DNA of 64,000 nt from Chloroflexota bacterium (lineage in GTDB: Bacteria > Chloroflexota > Anaerolineae > Aggregatilineales > Phototrophicaceae): NCBI GenBank assembly GCA_026709625.1, contig JAPOSR010000056.1:1-64000 (forward strand), read 5' to 3'. The translations under genes were made by a program, and so were the position numbers. The notes below the pieces were generated by a model. That model was not told the origin of the DNA. It did not search any database and saw only the letters and a list, made by a program, of their open reading frames with translations. Each line of letters begins with the position of its first letter. Positions within the stretch are counted from its first letter, which is position 1. Below are positions 32,638 through 41,825 of the stretch, one piece after another.

Positions 32638-33518
32638 CTGGCGGCTTTCAGGCGCGCAATCTCGCCATAGTCGGCCTGGGCTTGATGGGCGGCTCGCTGG
32701 CGCTGGCGGTCCGCGCGCGCGCCGACCACATAATCGGCATCGACAGCGACGAACAGGCGCGGCAGGTTGCTTTGGAGCGCGGCTTGGTCGACAGCGCGAC
32801 AGACGACTTGTACGCCGGTGTCAACCGCGCCGATGTCGTAATCTTGGCGACGCCGGTGCGCGTTATCATCGAGTTGCTGCGGATGCAACTGGGCAGCTAT
32901 CTGCGCTCCAACACCCTGGTCGTCGATATCGGCAGCACCAAGCAAGATATTGTCGCTGCTATGGCGGCGCTGCCCATAGGCGTGAATGCCGTGGGCGGAC
33001 ATCCCATGACCGGCAAGGAAAATGGCGGCATAGACGGAGCGGACGGCGCGCTTTATCACAATCGGCCCTTTGTGCTGTGCCCCTCGCGGCGCACCACGCC
33101 AGCGGCTCGCTTGCGCGCCCGCGCATTGGTGCAATCGCTGGGCGGGCTGCCTATTGAAATGGACGCCGAGCGCCACGACCACATCGTCGCCGGCATCAGC
33201 CATCTGCCCTACCTGCTCAGCGCGACGCTGGTGGCGACTATCGCCAATCGCGCGCAGGACGACAAGACTTTTTGGGCGCTGGCGGCGGGTGGCTTCCGCG
33301 ATACCAGTCGCTTGGCTGCCAGCGATGTAACCATGATGGGCGATATATTGAGCACCAATACGCAGGCGGTCGCGACTCTGCTGGCGCAGTTTCGCATGCA
33401 GCTGGCCATGCTGGAAACGATGTTGATCGCCGGCGACGAAGAACGGCTTGGCAAATCGCTGCTGCCTATCCAGGCGGCGCGCAAGGAATGGGCGCGGAAG
33501 TATGAAAATGGCCGCTAG
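32634..33518 (+). CDS. tyrA: Prephenate dehydrogenase
   Basis: Oxidative decarboxylation of prephenate toward tyrosine (or of arogenate; specificity cannot be read). Rossmann motif VGLGLMGGSLALA, VDIGSTKQDIV, the substrate-binding GGHPMTGKENGG, and catalytic His region AGISHLPYLLSATL. 294 aa, with no ACT domain, so no built-in feedback site is visible; control may rest on the attenuator. Overlaps aroH and aroA. Confidence 0.95.
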   Translation: MTGGFQARNLAIVGLGLMGGSLALAVRARADHIIGIDSDEQARQVALERGLVDSATDDLYAGVNRADVVILATPVRVIIELLRMQLGSYLRSNTLVVDIGSTKQDIVAAMAALPIGVNAVGGHPMTGKENGGIDGADGALYHNRPFVLCPSRRTTPAARLRARALVQSLGGLPIEMDAERHDHIVAGISHLPYLLSATLVATIANRAQDDKTFWALAAGGFRDTSRLAASDVTMMGDILSTNTQAVATLLAQFRMQLAMLETMLIAGDEERLGKSLLPIQAARKEWARKYENGR

Positions 33519-34809
33519 ACAAACACAATTCTGGCTGCGCGCGGGCGGGTCGCTGCGTGGCGAGGCGCGCGTGCCTGGCGACAAGTCCATCTCGCACCGC
33601 GCTGTCATGCTGGCGGCGCTGGCTCGTGGCCGATCCCGAATCCGCGGTTGGCTGGCGGCGGGCGATACCGATGCGACCTTGGGCGCGATGCAAAGCCTGG
33701 GCGCGCAAATTGAACGCGTGGATGCCAACACGCTGCTGATCGATGGCGGTCCGCTGCAAGAGCCGCCGGCAGCCTTAGACCTAAAAAATGCCGGTACCGG
33801 GATTCGCCTGCTGGCTGGCTTGCTGGCGGGGCAGCCATTTGCCAGTGCGCTGGATGGCAGCGCCCAACTGCGCCGCCGCCCTATGAAACGGATAACCGCG
33901 CCTCTGCAGTTGATGGGCGCCGCGATTGAAGCTGTGGACGGCTGCTGCCCGCTAACCATCACCCCGTCGGCGCTGCGGGGCATCACCTACGCTATGCCGA
34001 TCGCCAGCGCGCAGGTCAAGAGCGCTATCTTGCTGGCTGGCTTGCATGCCGATTCGCCGACGACTGTCCTGCAGCCTGGACCAGCTCGCGATCATACTGA
34101 ACGCATGCTGCGGTCGATGGGCGCGCGCCTGGACGCAGCGGGAAACAGGCTGACCATCTATCCCTGCGCCGAATTGTCGCCACTGGATACCTATGTGCCC
34201 GGCGATGTGTCATCCGCCGCCTTTTTGATGGTGGCTGCTTTGCTCGCGCCGGGCAGCCAGCTAACGATACGCGGCGTGAACCTGAACCCCACGCGCACCG
34301 GACTGCTGGATGCGCTGCGCGAGATGGGCGCAGATGTCAGGCTGAACAATGTGGACGAACAAGCCGGCGAACCCATCGGCGACATTCTGGCGCGGCACAG
34401 TCACCTAAAGGGCATTCAAATTGGCGGCGAGACAGTCGTGCGCATGATCGACGAATTTCCGATTTTGATGGTCGCGGCACTGCATGCTGAAGGCGAAACC
34501 ATCGTGCGCGATGCCCGCGAGCTGCGCGTCAAAGAGACCGACCGCATCGCTGTCATGGCGGGCGAGCTGCGCAAGCTCGGCGCTGTCATCGAAGAGCGCG
34601 AAGATGGCTTCCGGATTCTTGGTCCGCAAACCTTGTCGGGCGGGCAGGTCGATGGGCACGATGACCACCGCATCGCCATGAGTTTGACGATCGCGGGCAT
34701 GACATCGGCAGAGGGCGCGCTCGTGACCGATGCGGCTTGCGCTGGCGACAGCTTTCCTGGCTTTGCCGCGACTCTGCAAGGGCTGGGCGCGCGCTTGGTG
34801 GCGACATAA
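33508..34809 (+). CDS. aroA: EPSP synthase (3-phosphoshikimate 1-carboxyvinyltransferase)
   Basis: Adds enolpyruvate to shikimate-3-phosphate. VPGDKSISHRAVML at the N-terminus, LKNAGTGIRLLAG near residue 90, DGSAQLRRRPMKR, SAQVKSAILLAGL, and RELRVKETDRI near the C-terminus. 433 aa. Two in-frame ATGs exist (33502, 33508); GGAAG is 7 nt before 33508. It overlaps tyrA by 11 nt and shares one base with the aroE ATG (TAATG). Confidence 0.96.
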   Translation: MAARQTQFWLRAGGSLRGEARVPGDKSISHRAVMLAALARGRSRIRGWLAAGDTDATLGAMQSLGAQIERVDANTLLIDGGPLQEPPAALDLKNAGTGIRLLAGLLAGQPFASALDGSAQLRRRPMKRITAPLQLMGAAIEAVDGCCPLTITPSALRGITYAMPIASAQVKSAILLAGLHADSPTTVLQPGPARDHTERMLRSMGARLDAAGNRLTIYPCAELSPLDTYVPGDVSSAAFLMVAALLAPGSQLTIRGVNLNPTRTGLLDALREMGADVRLNNVDEQAGEPIGDILARHSHLKGIQIGGETVVRMIDEFPILMVAALHAEGETIVRDARELRVKETDRIAVMAGELRKLGAVIEEREDGFRILGPQTLSGGQVDGHDDHRIAMSLTIAGMTSAEGALVTDAACAGDSFPGFAATLQGLGARLVAT

Positions 34810-35651
34810 TGGCGCGGAACCGAGTCGGCGTCATCGGCTTCCCAGTCGAGCACAGCCTCAGCCCGGTCATGCACAATGCGGCATTCGCGGCGCTGTGCAT
34901 GGACGACTGGCTCTATGACTGCATGGCTATCCCGCCCGATATCCTGCGGCTGGGCCTGCGCGAGCCGATGCAGCATGGCTATATCGGCCTCAATGTGACG
35001 GTGCCGCACAAAGAAGCCATCATGAACTTCGTGCGCGCAGATGAGACGGCAAAAGCCATCGGCGCAGTCAACACAGTCGATTTTCGCACCGGTATCGGCA
35101 CTAACACTGACGCGGCGGGCTTGCTGAATGACCTGGCTGCGAATGGCATCGAGATAGCCGACAGGCGCGTGCTCGTGCTGGGGGCGGGCGGCGCGGCGCG
35201 GGCGGCTGTTTATGGCTTGGCGCGGGCTGGGGCAGATGTCGCTATTGTGAACCGCACGATGAAGCGCGCGCGCAGGCTGGTCGAGCAGCTGCGTTACACA
35301 GCCGACATCGACGGCGCGCAGGTGATGACGCTGGACGAAGCCGCCACTTGGGGCATGTCGCTGATCATCAACTGCACATCGGTGGGCTTGCACCCGCATC
35401 CTACCCAGTCGCCGTGGATATTCGGCGTTCCTTTCCCCGCTGGCGTCACCGTCTATGATATGGTATATCGCCCCGCCAATACCGCGCTGATGCAGCAGTG
35501 CGTGGCGCATGGCGGACGCGCTGTCGGCGGGCTGGGCATGTTGGCGCGGCAGGGCGCAATCGCATTTGAGCTGTGGACGGGTGTCGAACCGCCGATTGAA
35601 GTGATGCTGGCTGCGCTGCGCGGCGCGCTGGAAGAGAAAGGCGAGGGCTAA
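34809..35651 (+). CDS. aroE: Shikimate dehydrogenase
   Basis: NADPH reduction of 3-dehydroshikimate. VIGFPVEHSLSPVMHNAAF binds shikimate; NVTVPHKEA carries the catalytic Lys; NTDAAG carries the Asp; LVLGAGGAARAAVYGL is the nucleotide site; NCTSVGLHP and DMVYRPANT follow. 280 aa. 3-Dehydroquinate dehydratase is supplied by aroQ at the end of the operon. Confidence 0.96.
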   Translation: MARNRVGVIGFPVEHSLSPVMHNAAFAALCMDDWLYDCMAIPPDILRLGLREPMQHGYIGLNVTVPHKEAIMNFVRADETAKAIGAVNTVDFRTGIGTNTDAAGLLNDLAANGIEIADRRVLVLGAGGAARAAVYGLARAGADVAIVNRTMKRARRLVEQLRYTADIDGAQVMTLDEAATWGMSLIINCTSVGLHPHPTQSPWIFGVPFPAGVTVYDMVYRPANTALMQQCVAHGGRAVGGLGMLARQGAIAFELWTGVEPPIEVMLAALRGALEEKGEG

Positions 35652-35658
35652 CCAGACG

Positions 35659-36837
35659 ATGCCGATCCGATTCTTCACCGCTGGCGAAAGCCACGGGCCA
35701 GGCTTGACCGCCATCTTGGAAGGCATGCCGGCTGGCTTGCCCCTGACCGCCGAAGACATCAACCGCGAGCTGCGCCGCCGCCAGAAAGGCTATGGCAGCG
35801 GCAGCCGCATGCAGATCGAAAAAGACGGCGTGCGCATGACGGCTGGCGTCATGAATGGGCAGACGACTGGCGCGCCGATCGCCCTGCAAGTGCAAAACCG
35901 CGACTTCCGCAGCTGGAAGGACCGCGATATCACGCCCATCACCACGCCGCGACCGGGCCATGCCGACCTCACCGGCGCTGTCAAATATGGCTACCGCGAG
36001 CTGCGTTTGTCGCTCGAACGGGCCAGCGCGCGCGAAACCACCATGCGCGTAGCTGTCGGCGCGGTCTGCAAAACGTATCTGCGTCAGTTTGGGGTGCGCA
36101 TCGATGGCTATGTCGCGCAGATTGGCGATGTCGTGGCCGACCTGGTGGATATGCCGTTGGACGAGCGCATCGCACACAACGAAGACAACGACCTGCGCTG
36201 CCCAGATGCCGCCGCGGCCCTGCAAATGCGCGAATTGATCCGGCAAATCAAAATTGACAAAGATACGCTGGGCGGCGTCTTCGAAGTGGTCGCGCGGGGG
36301 GCGCCGCCGGGTCTGGGCTCGCATGTGCATTATGACCGCAAGCTGGATGCCCGCTTGGTCGGCGCGATGGTCAGCATCCAAGCCATGAAAGGCGCGGAGA
36401 TCGGCAGTGGCTTCGCCAATGCTGGCAAGCGCGGGTCGCAGGTCCACGACGAGATTGTCGTCGATGCCGCCGGCAGCCTGTCGCGCAGCAGCAATCGCGC
36501 CGGCGGGCTCGAAGGCGGCATCAGCACGGGAGAGCCGATCGTGGTGCGCGTCGCCATGAAGCCGATTTCGACCATGCTGCGCGGCGCGGGCTCGGTTGAC
36601 CTGACGACTGGCCAGCCCAACCCCACAGTCTATGAACGCAGCGATTTCTGCGCGCTGCCGCGGGCTGTGCCGGTCGGCGAAGCTATGATGGCGATTGTGC
36701 TGGCGGATGCGCTGCTGGAGAAACTGGGCGGCGACAGCCTGGAAGAAATGCGACCGCGTTTTGCTGCGCTGCGGCGCAACCAGTTGGCTGACCTGCCTAT
36801 GGACAATGTGCCCTGGCGCTTTGGGTATGACCGATGA
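35659..36837 (+). CDS. aroC: Chorismate synthase
   Basis: FMN-dependent elimination giving chorismate. Conserved FFTAGESHGPGLTAILEG, RRRQKGYGSGSRMQIE, RPGHADLTGAVKYG, RASARETTMRVAVGA, and the C-terminal GGISTGEPI and RSDFCALPRAVPV blocks. 392 aa. It starts 7 nt after aroE and its TGA overlaps the aroKB ATG. Confidence 0.97.
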   Translation: MPIRFFTAGESHGPGLTAILEGMPAGLPLTAEDINRELRRRQKGYGSGSRMQIEKDGVRMTAGVMNGQTTGAPIALQVQNRDFRSWKDRDITPITTPRPGHADLTGAVKYGYRELRLSLERASARETTMRVAVGAVCKTYLRQFGVRIDGYVAQIGDVVADLVDMPLDERIAHNEDNDLRCPDAAAALQMRELIRQIKIDKDTLGGVFEVVARGAPPGLGSHVHYDRKLDARLVGAMVSIQAMKGAEIGSGFANAGKRGSQVHDEIVVDAAGSLSRSSNRAGGLEGGISTGEPIVVRVAMKPISTMLRGAGSVDLTTGQPNPTVYERSDFCALPRAVPVGEAMMAIVLADALLEKLGGDSLEEMRPRFAALRRNQLADLPMDNVPWRFGYDR

Positions 36838-38348
36838 GCAGCCTGCGCAATATCGTCATTACCGGTTTCATGGGCAGCGGCAAAACCACTGTTGCTGAGA
36901 TCCTCGCGCAGCGCCTGGGGCGGGAATTCGTCGATATGGACAGCGTCATCGAGGCGCGGACTGGCCTGCCCATTCACCAGATCTTTGCGCGGCAGGGCGA
37001 AGCGAGCTTCCGCGAAACCGAACGGTCGCTGGCGCTGGAGCTGGCGCTGCGGCGTGGGCTGGTGGTGGCGACTGGCGGTGGCGCGTTAATCGCCGACGAT
37101 GTGCGCGAGATGCTCTTGCAGCAGTGCAATGTGTATTGCCTTGATGTCAGCAAAGCCGAGTTGAGCGCGCGCTTGGCGAACAGCCCGCAACGACCGCTGG
37201 CGGCGGGGTGGCTCTCGCTTTATGACGCCCGCAAGCCGATTTATGCCCGCATCCCGCGGCAGGTCGTGACGGCTGGCAAATCCGCCGACATGGTCGCCGC
37301 CGAGATCGCCGCGCTGGAGCGGGGCGCGCTTTATGTGAAGACGCCGGCTGGCGGCTATCCTATCCGCATTGAACCGGGCATTCTGTCGCGCATCGACCGC
37401 GAAGCCGCGTCGCTGGGGCTGGACAGACATGTCGTGGTGATTACCAACGAGACTGTCGCTCCGCTCTATGGCGAGGCATTGACTCAGCGACTGCCCCATG
37501 CGCAGATGCTCGCCTTGCCAGATGGTGAAACGCACAAGACCCTCGCGACTGTCTCGCGCATATACGATTCGCTGCTGGAGACGGGCGCGGACCGCGGCAC
37601 CGTCCTCATCGCGCTGGGTGGCGGCGTCATCGGCGATATGGCTGGCTATGTGGCGGCGACTTATATGCGCGGCATCCCGCTGCTGCAGATCCCAACGACC
37701 TTGCTGTCCATGGTCGATTCCAGCGTCGGCGGCAAGGTGGGCGTTGATCTGCCACAGGGCAAAAACCTGGTCGGCGCATTCAAACAGCCGCGCGCTGTGC
37801 TCATCGACACGGATGTCTTGACGACGCTGCCGCCGCTGCAATGGCGCTGTGGCATGGCAGAGGTGATCAAGCATGGGTTAATCGCCCAGCCAAGCTTGCT
37901 GGATGCCGACCTGTGGGGGGACGAGCGAGCCGAAGACCTGGTGCGGCAGGCGGTGCAGGTTAAAATCGATGTGGTCGAAATCGACCCATACGAGCAGGGC
38001 ATCCGCGCTCATCTCAACCTGGGGCATACATTCGGACATGCGATTGAAAAGGTGACGGGATACGCTGTGCCGCATGGAGAAGCCGTGGCGATCGGCATTG
38101 TGCGCGCGGCGCGGCTGTCGCGCAATCTCGGCTTTATCGCCGATGAGGCGCTTGGGCGGATTCAAAAGACCTTTTGGCAGATCGGCCTGCCCACCGATAT
38201 CGCTGTCGACCGCGAGCGCTGGTATGCGGCGATGGCCACCGACAAGAAATGGCAGGCCGGCGAACCGCGACTGGTTGTGCTGAAGCGGATCGGCCAGGCG
38301 ACGGTGGTGCGCGGTTTGTCCAAAAGCGACATCATGGCTGTGCTTTGA
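36834..38348 (+). CDS. aroKB: Fused shikimate kinase / 3-dehydroquinate synthase
   Basis: Residues 1-165 are shikimate kinase: Walker [32 protein letters not shown] and the lid-like RPLAAGW. Residues 170-504 are 3-dehydroquinate synthase: [47 protein letters not shown], metal ligands in [10 protein letters not shown] and [12 protein letters not shown]. Both halves look active. The enzymes are not consecutive steps (DHQ synthase is step 2, kinase step 5), so fusion may serve stoichiometry rather than channelling. Overlaps aroC (ATGA). Confidence 0.96.
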   Translation: MSSLRNIVITGFMGSGKTTVAEILAQRLGREFVDMDSVIEARTGLPIHQIFARQGEASFRETERSLALELALRRGLVVATGGGALIADDVREMLLQQCNVYCLDVSKAELSARLANSPQRPLAAGWLSLYDARKPIYARIPRQVVTAGKSADMVAAEIAALERGALYVKTPAGGYPIRIEPGILSRIDREAASLGLDRHVVVITNETVAPLYGEALTQRLPHAQMLALPDGETHKTLATVSRIYDSLLETGADRGTVLIALGGGVIGDMAGYVAATYMRGIPLLQIPTTLLSMVDSSVGGKVGVDLPQGKNLVGAFKQPRAVLIDTDVLTTLPPLQWRCGMAEVIKHGLIAQPSLLDADLWGDERAEDLVRQAVQVKIDVVEIDPYEQGIRAHLNLGHTFGHAIEKVTGYAVPHGEAVAIGIVRAARLSRNLGFIADEALGRIQKTFWQIGLPTDIAVDRERWYAAMATDKKWQAGEPRLVVLKRIGQATVVRGLSKSDIMAVL

Positions 38349-38368
38349 GTGTTTTAGGATACAGGCAA

Positions 38369-38830
38369 ATGGCAAAAGGCATCCTGCTGCTGCATGGACC
38401 CAACTTGAACCTGTTGGGCGCGCGCCAACCCGAGATTTATGGACAAAAGCGGCTTTCGGATATCGACGCGGCGGTCAAGCGGCATGTCTCGGCATACGCC
38501 ATTGACTTGCGGGCTGCGCAATCCAACCACGAAGGCGCGCTGGTCGACAGCCTGCACGCCGCGCGCGACTGGGCGGATGGCGTGGTATTCAATCCCGGCG
38601 CTTATACCCATACTTCGCTGGCTCTGCGCGATGCCATTTCCGCTATTGAGCGGCCGGTCATCGAGGTGCATCTGTCCAATGTGCATGGGCGCGAAGCCTT
38701 CCGGCACAAGTCGCTGCTGGCGGGCGTTTGCCTGGGGCAGATAGCGGGATTTGGCTGGCATGGCTATATTCTGGCTGTCGATGCCTTGCTGCGGCGCTGG
38801 GCTATGCTGAGCGGTCCAAGCGAGGAGTAA
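38369..38830 (+). CDS. aroQ: 3-Dehydroquinate dehydratase, type II
   Basis: Small dodecameric-type enzyme: [20 protein letters not shown] with the active-site Tyr, [29 protein letters not shown] and [19 protein letters not shown]. 153 aa. ATG 38369 has AGGA upstream. Last gene of the aro operon, 20 nt after aroKB. Confidence 0.96.
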   Translation: MAKGILLLHGPNLNLLGARQPEIYGQKRLSDIDAAVKRHVSAYAIDLRAAQSNHEGALVDSLHAARDWADGVVFNPGAYTHTSLALRDAISAIERPVIEVHLSNVHGREAFRHKSLLAGVCLGQIAGFGWHGYILAVDALLRRWAMLSGPSEE

Positions 38831-38910
38831 AGGCATCGCCAGCGTAATTTTGGAAGCAAAGCGGCAACCAAGCATTCAAGGCCAGTACGGGTAACTGTTA
38901 GGAACAAACT

Positions 38911-40245
38911 ATGACATCACCCAGCGACATCTTGGCGGCAACCGCCGAGCAAGAAGTGCGCTTCGTCGCTTTGTGGTTCACCGATATTACTGGGTTGGTC
39001 AAAAGCGTCATGATACCGGCGCGCGAACTGGACGATGTCTTTGTCAATGGCGCGCATTTTGACGGCTCGGCTATCGAAGGGTTCGCCCGCGTCGCCGAGA
39101 GCGACATGGTGCTGATGCCCGACCCTGCCAGCTTTGTCGTCTTGCCTTGGACACAAGGCGCAGAAAAGACCGCTCGCCTCATTTGCTCCATCCGCACGCA
39201 AAATGGCGAACCGTTTATTGGCGACCCGCGCAATGTGCTCGACCGGGCGCTGCAGCAGGCGCGGGATATGAACCTGCTCTTCAAAACCGGCATGGAGCTG
39301 GAATTTTTTTTGTTTCCGCTGGATGCTTCCGGGCAGCCACAGGTCGGCGCGCCAGGTGATATCGCTGGCTACTTCGACATGCCCGCCAACCCCGTCCGTT
39401 CTATGCGCCGGCGCATGCTCTTGGCATTGGACGCGCTTGGCATCCGGGTTGATTCGACTCATTCCGAGACGGGCAGCGGGCAACATGAAATTGACTTTCA
39501 GTACGATGATGCCCTGCGTTCGGCGGACAATGTGTTGACAGCGCGCATCGCCATGAAGTCTGTCGCCAGGCAGTTTGGATATTCCTGCACGTTTATGCCG
39601 CGTCCGCATGCGGATATGCCGGGTTCAGGCATGCACACGCATCAAAGCCTGCACGATGCCACCACGGGCGCGAATCGCTTCGCCGACAGCGGCAGCGAAT
39701 ATGGCTTGTCGGAAACGGCGACCTGGTTTTTGGCTGGGCAACTGGAACACGCCCGCGCCATGTGCGCCGTTCTCGCGCCCCTGGTCAATTCCTACAAGCG
39801 ACTGGGCACCAGCTTCGAAGCGCCTATCCATGTCACCTGGGCGCATGTCAATCGCAGCGCGCTCATTCGCGTGCCCAGCACCGCGCCGGGCAAAGAATAT
39901 CACTCGCGGCTCGAGCTGCGCTGCCCCGACCCGACTGCCAACCCCTACCTGGCCATGGCGGTTATGCTGCAAGCTGGGCTGGATGGCATCCGCCACAAGA
40001 TGCCTCTGCCCGACCCCATGGAAGAGACGCTCATGCAAGGCGCGCCGGGACGCATGCGCCAGGTCGCTGTGCTGCCGCAGTCGCTGGACGAGGCGCTGGA
40101 CGCCCTCAGTCACGATGATGTGATCCTGTCCGCGCTTGGACCGTATGTCAGCGACCGCTACATCGCCGCCAAACGCCAAGAATGCGCCGAATACAACAGC
40201 CAGGTCACTGAGTGGGAAATCAGTCGCTATTTGAGCCGCTTTTGA
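38911..40245 (+). CDS. glnA: Type I glutamine synthetase family protein
   Basis: ATP-dependent ligation of ammonia to glutamate. Beta-grasp part FTDITGLVKSVMIP, latch FDGSAIEGFARVAESDM, metal-binding GMELEFFLF and GSGQHEIDFQYDDA, PGSGMHTHQSL (usual NGSGMH), NSYKRLG, and HSRLELRCPDPTANPYLA. 444 aa, alpha-like length, no adenylylation-loop Tyr motif. The P for N change and the unusual APGKEYHSR loop leave a gamma-glutamyl-amine ligase possible. AGGAAC lies before ATG 38911. Its last 19 nt overlap the convergent aspartokinase gene. Confidence 0.85.
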   Translation: MTSPSDILAATAEQEVRFVALWFTDITGLVKSVMIPARELDDVFVNGAHFDGSAIEGFARVAESDMVLMPDPASFVVLPWTQGAEKTARLICSIRTQNGEPFIGDPRNVLDRALQQARDMNLLFKTGMELEFFLFPLDASGQPQVGAPGDIAGYFDMPANPVRSMRRRMLLALDALGIRVDSTHSETGSGQHEIDFQYDDALRSADNVLTARIAMKSVARQFGYSCTFMPRPHADMPGSGMHTHQSLHDATTGANRFADSGSEYGLSETATWFLAGQLEHARAMCAVLAPLVNSYKRLGTSFEAPIHVTWAHVNRSALIRVPSTAPGKEYHSRLELRCPDPTANPYLAMAVMLQAGLDGIRHKMPLPDPMEETLMQGAPGRMRQVAVLPQSLDEALDALSHDDVILSALGPYVSDRYIAAKRQECAEYNSQVTEWEISRYLSRF

Positions 40246-41642
40246 AGCAGCAGCGCGTGAATCTTGTCCACAGCTTGACGCGCGTCAGCCTGGCGGACAA
40301 CCACGCTGAGGCTGCAATGCGACGCGCCCAGCGACAGCGCCAGAATCTCAACCCCCGCCAGCGCGCCCAGCACCTGCCCGACCAACTGCGGAGCGCTGTG
40401 CAGCCGGCTGCCGATGGCCGTCACCAGCGACACCATCTCCATCTCCCAAGGCATTTTCTCGGGATATTCGCTCATCTTGGCTTGCAGAGCGCGCTGCAGG
40501 CGGTCGACGCTGTCTATGCCGATGCTGGTGGGGATGACGAGGCACAAGAAGCTGCCGCCACTGGATTGCGAGGCGATCATCACCTCAGAGCGCATGCCCA
40601 GGGTTTTGAATAGCGTGTTGCCGACCAGCCGATTGACGCCCGCCAGCGAGCCGCTTGCGCGCCGTCGCAACGACAAGCCCAGCACCTTCGTAACCGCTTT
40701 CAGCTGCGCTTCAGGCGATTTTTCGGGGGCGGCGACCAGCGTGCCGGCGGCATCTGGCGCAAAGATGCTCTTGATGCGCAGCGGCACCTGGCGCTCAGCC
40801 AGCGGCGCGATCATGCGCGCGTGCAGCAGTTTTGCGCCAAAGTAAGCCAGGTCGGCCGCCTCGTCATAGCTTAGCTTGGCGATGACACGGGCATCGCGCA
40901 GCTCGCGGGGGTCGGCAGACATCATGCCAGCGACATTTGTCCAGATCCACAAGGCATCGGCCGGCAGCAAGGCGCTGATGACCGAGGCGGTGTAATCAGT
41001 GCCGCCGCGTCCCAGGGTGGTGGTTTCGCCGTCGATGGTAGCGCCGATATAGCCGGTCACAACTGGCACAATATCGCGTTCCAGCATGGGCAGCAGCCGG
41101 TCTTGCATGCGCTGGGCAGTCTGGTCCAAGTCGGGGTTGGCGTTGCCATGCACGGCATCGGTGATGATGAGGCTTCGGCTGTCGACCGCTGCGCCGCGCA
41201 AGCCATGTTGAAGCAGCAGCGCCGCGATAATCTGCGCCGAGAGCTGTTCGCCCACTGCGACTACCTCATCGCTGGCGCTGGATAGCAATTCGTCGTTCAG
41301 GTCTTTGGCGATGGCCCGGCAGGCATCCAGCATTTGCGAAAGCAACTGGTCGATATCTGCGCCCAGCGCTGTGCGGGCGGGCGCGTCCAGGGGCAGCTCG
41401 TCCACCAGCGCAAAGTGCCGCGAGCGCAGATTGGCCGCGATGCGCCGATACCCGCGCGGGTTGTCGACCTGCGCCAGTTGGGCGGCTTCCAGCAGCCGGT
41501 CGGTGACGCCATCCAGCGCCGATACCACCACCACAACGCGGTCCCAGCGCTGCGCTTCCCGCGTTACGATGCCCAGCAGCCGAGTCAACGCAGCGACTGT
41601 TCCCAAGGCATTGCCGCCAAATTTCATCACCAGACTGCGCAT
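40227..41642 (-). CDS. Aspartokinase homologue with altered active-site motifs
   Basis: Amino-acid kinase fold plus two C-terminal ACT domains as in monofunctional aspartokinase III types, with VGEQLSAQIIAALL, TLGRGGTDYTASV, and SYDEAADLAYFGAKLLHA. But the N-terminal KFGGTS reads KFGGNA and the WTDVDG loop reads WTNVAG, replacing Thr, Ser and two Asp that normally contact substrate or ATP/Mg. It may be a weak or repurposed aspartokinase. Start ATG 41642 chosen over TTG 41663 (neither has a clear Shine-Dalgarno). Has its own promoter, divergent from the PSP1 gene. Confidence 0.82.
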   Translation of the reverse strand: MRSLVMKFGGNALGTVAALTRLLGIVTREAQRWDRVVVVVSALDGVTDRLLEAAQLAQVDNPRGYRRIAANLRSRHFALVDELPLDAPARTALGADIDQLLSQMLDACRAIAKDLNDELLSSASDEVVAVGEQLSAQIIAALLLQHGLRGAAVDSRSLIITDAVHGNANPDLDQTAQRMQDRLLPMLERDIVPVVTGYIGATIDGETTTLGRGGTDYTASVISALLPADALWIWTNVAGMMSADPRELRDARVIAKLSYDEAADLAYFGAKLLHARMIAPLAERQVPLRIKSIFAPDAAGTLVAAPEKSPEAQLKAVTKVLGLSLRRRASGSLAGVNRLVGNTLFKTLGMRSEVMIASQSSGGSFLCLVIPTSIGIDSVDRLQRALQAKMSEYPEKMPWEMEMVSLVTAIGSRLHSAPQLVGQVLGALAGVEILALSLGASHCSLSVVVRQADARQAVDKIHALLLQKRLK

Positions 41643-41679
41643 CGCCGCAAACTGCCCGATCAACCGTCACGCGTGAGCC

Positions 41680-41709
41680 ATTCTAGCAAGCTGGGCGCGC
41701 AGAATACAA
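41680..41709 (-). promoter_or_regulatory. Promoter of the aspartokinase homologue
   Basis: TTGTAT (41709-41704), 18-nt spacer, TAGAAT (41685-41680), minus strand; leader about 30 nt. Confidence 0.5.
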
Positions 41710-41710
41710 G

Positions 41711-41739
41711 TTGACTGTGCAGAGCCGCGCGCATATTGC
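41711..41739 (+). promoter_or_regulatory. Possible promoter of the PSP1-purA operon
   Basis: TTGACT (41711-41716), 17-nt spacer, TATTGC (41734-41739). Its -35 is one base from the divergent -35, so the two promoters would compete. Confidence 0.4.
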
Positions 41740-41825
41740 GCAGGATGCCTTTGTCGAGTAGAGTCATCTTGTCAGACCGGCATGTATCGGGCGCAGGCAG
41801 GCGTCCGCAAAAAGGCAAAACAGCT

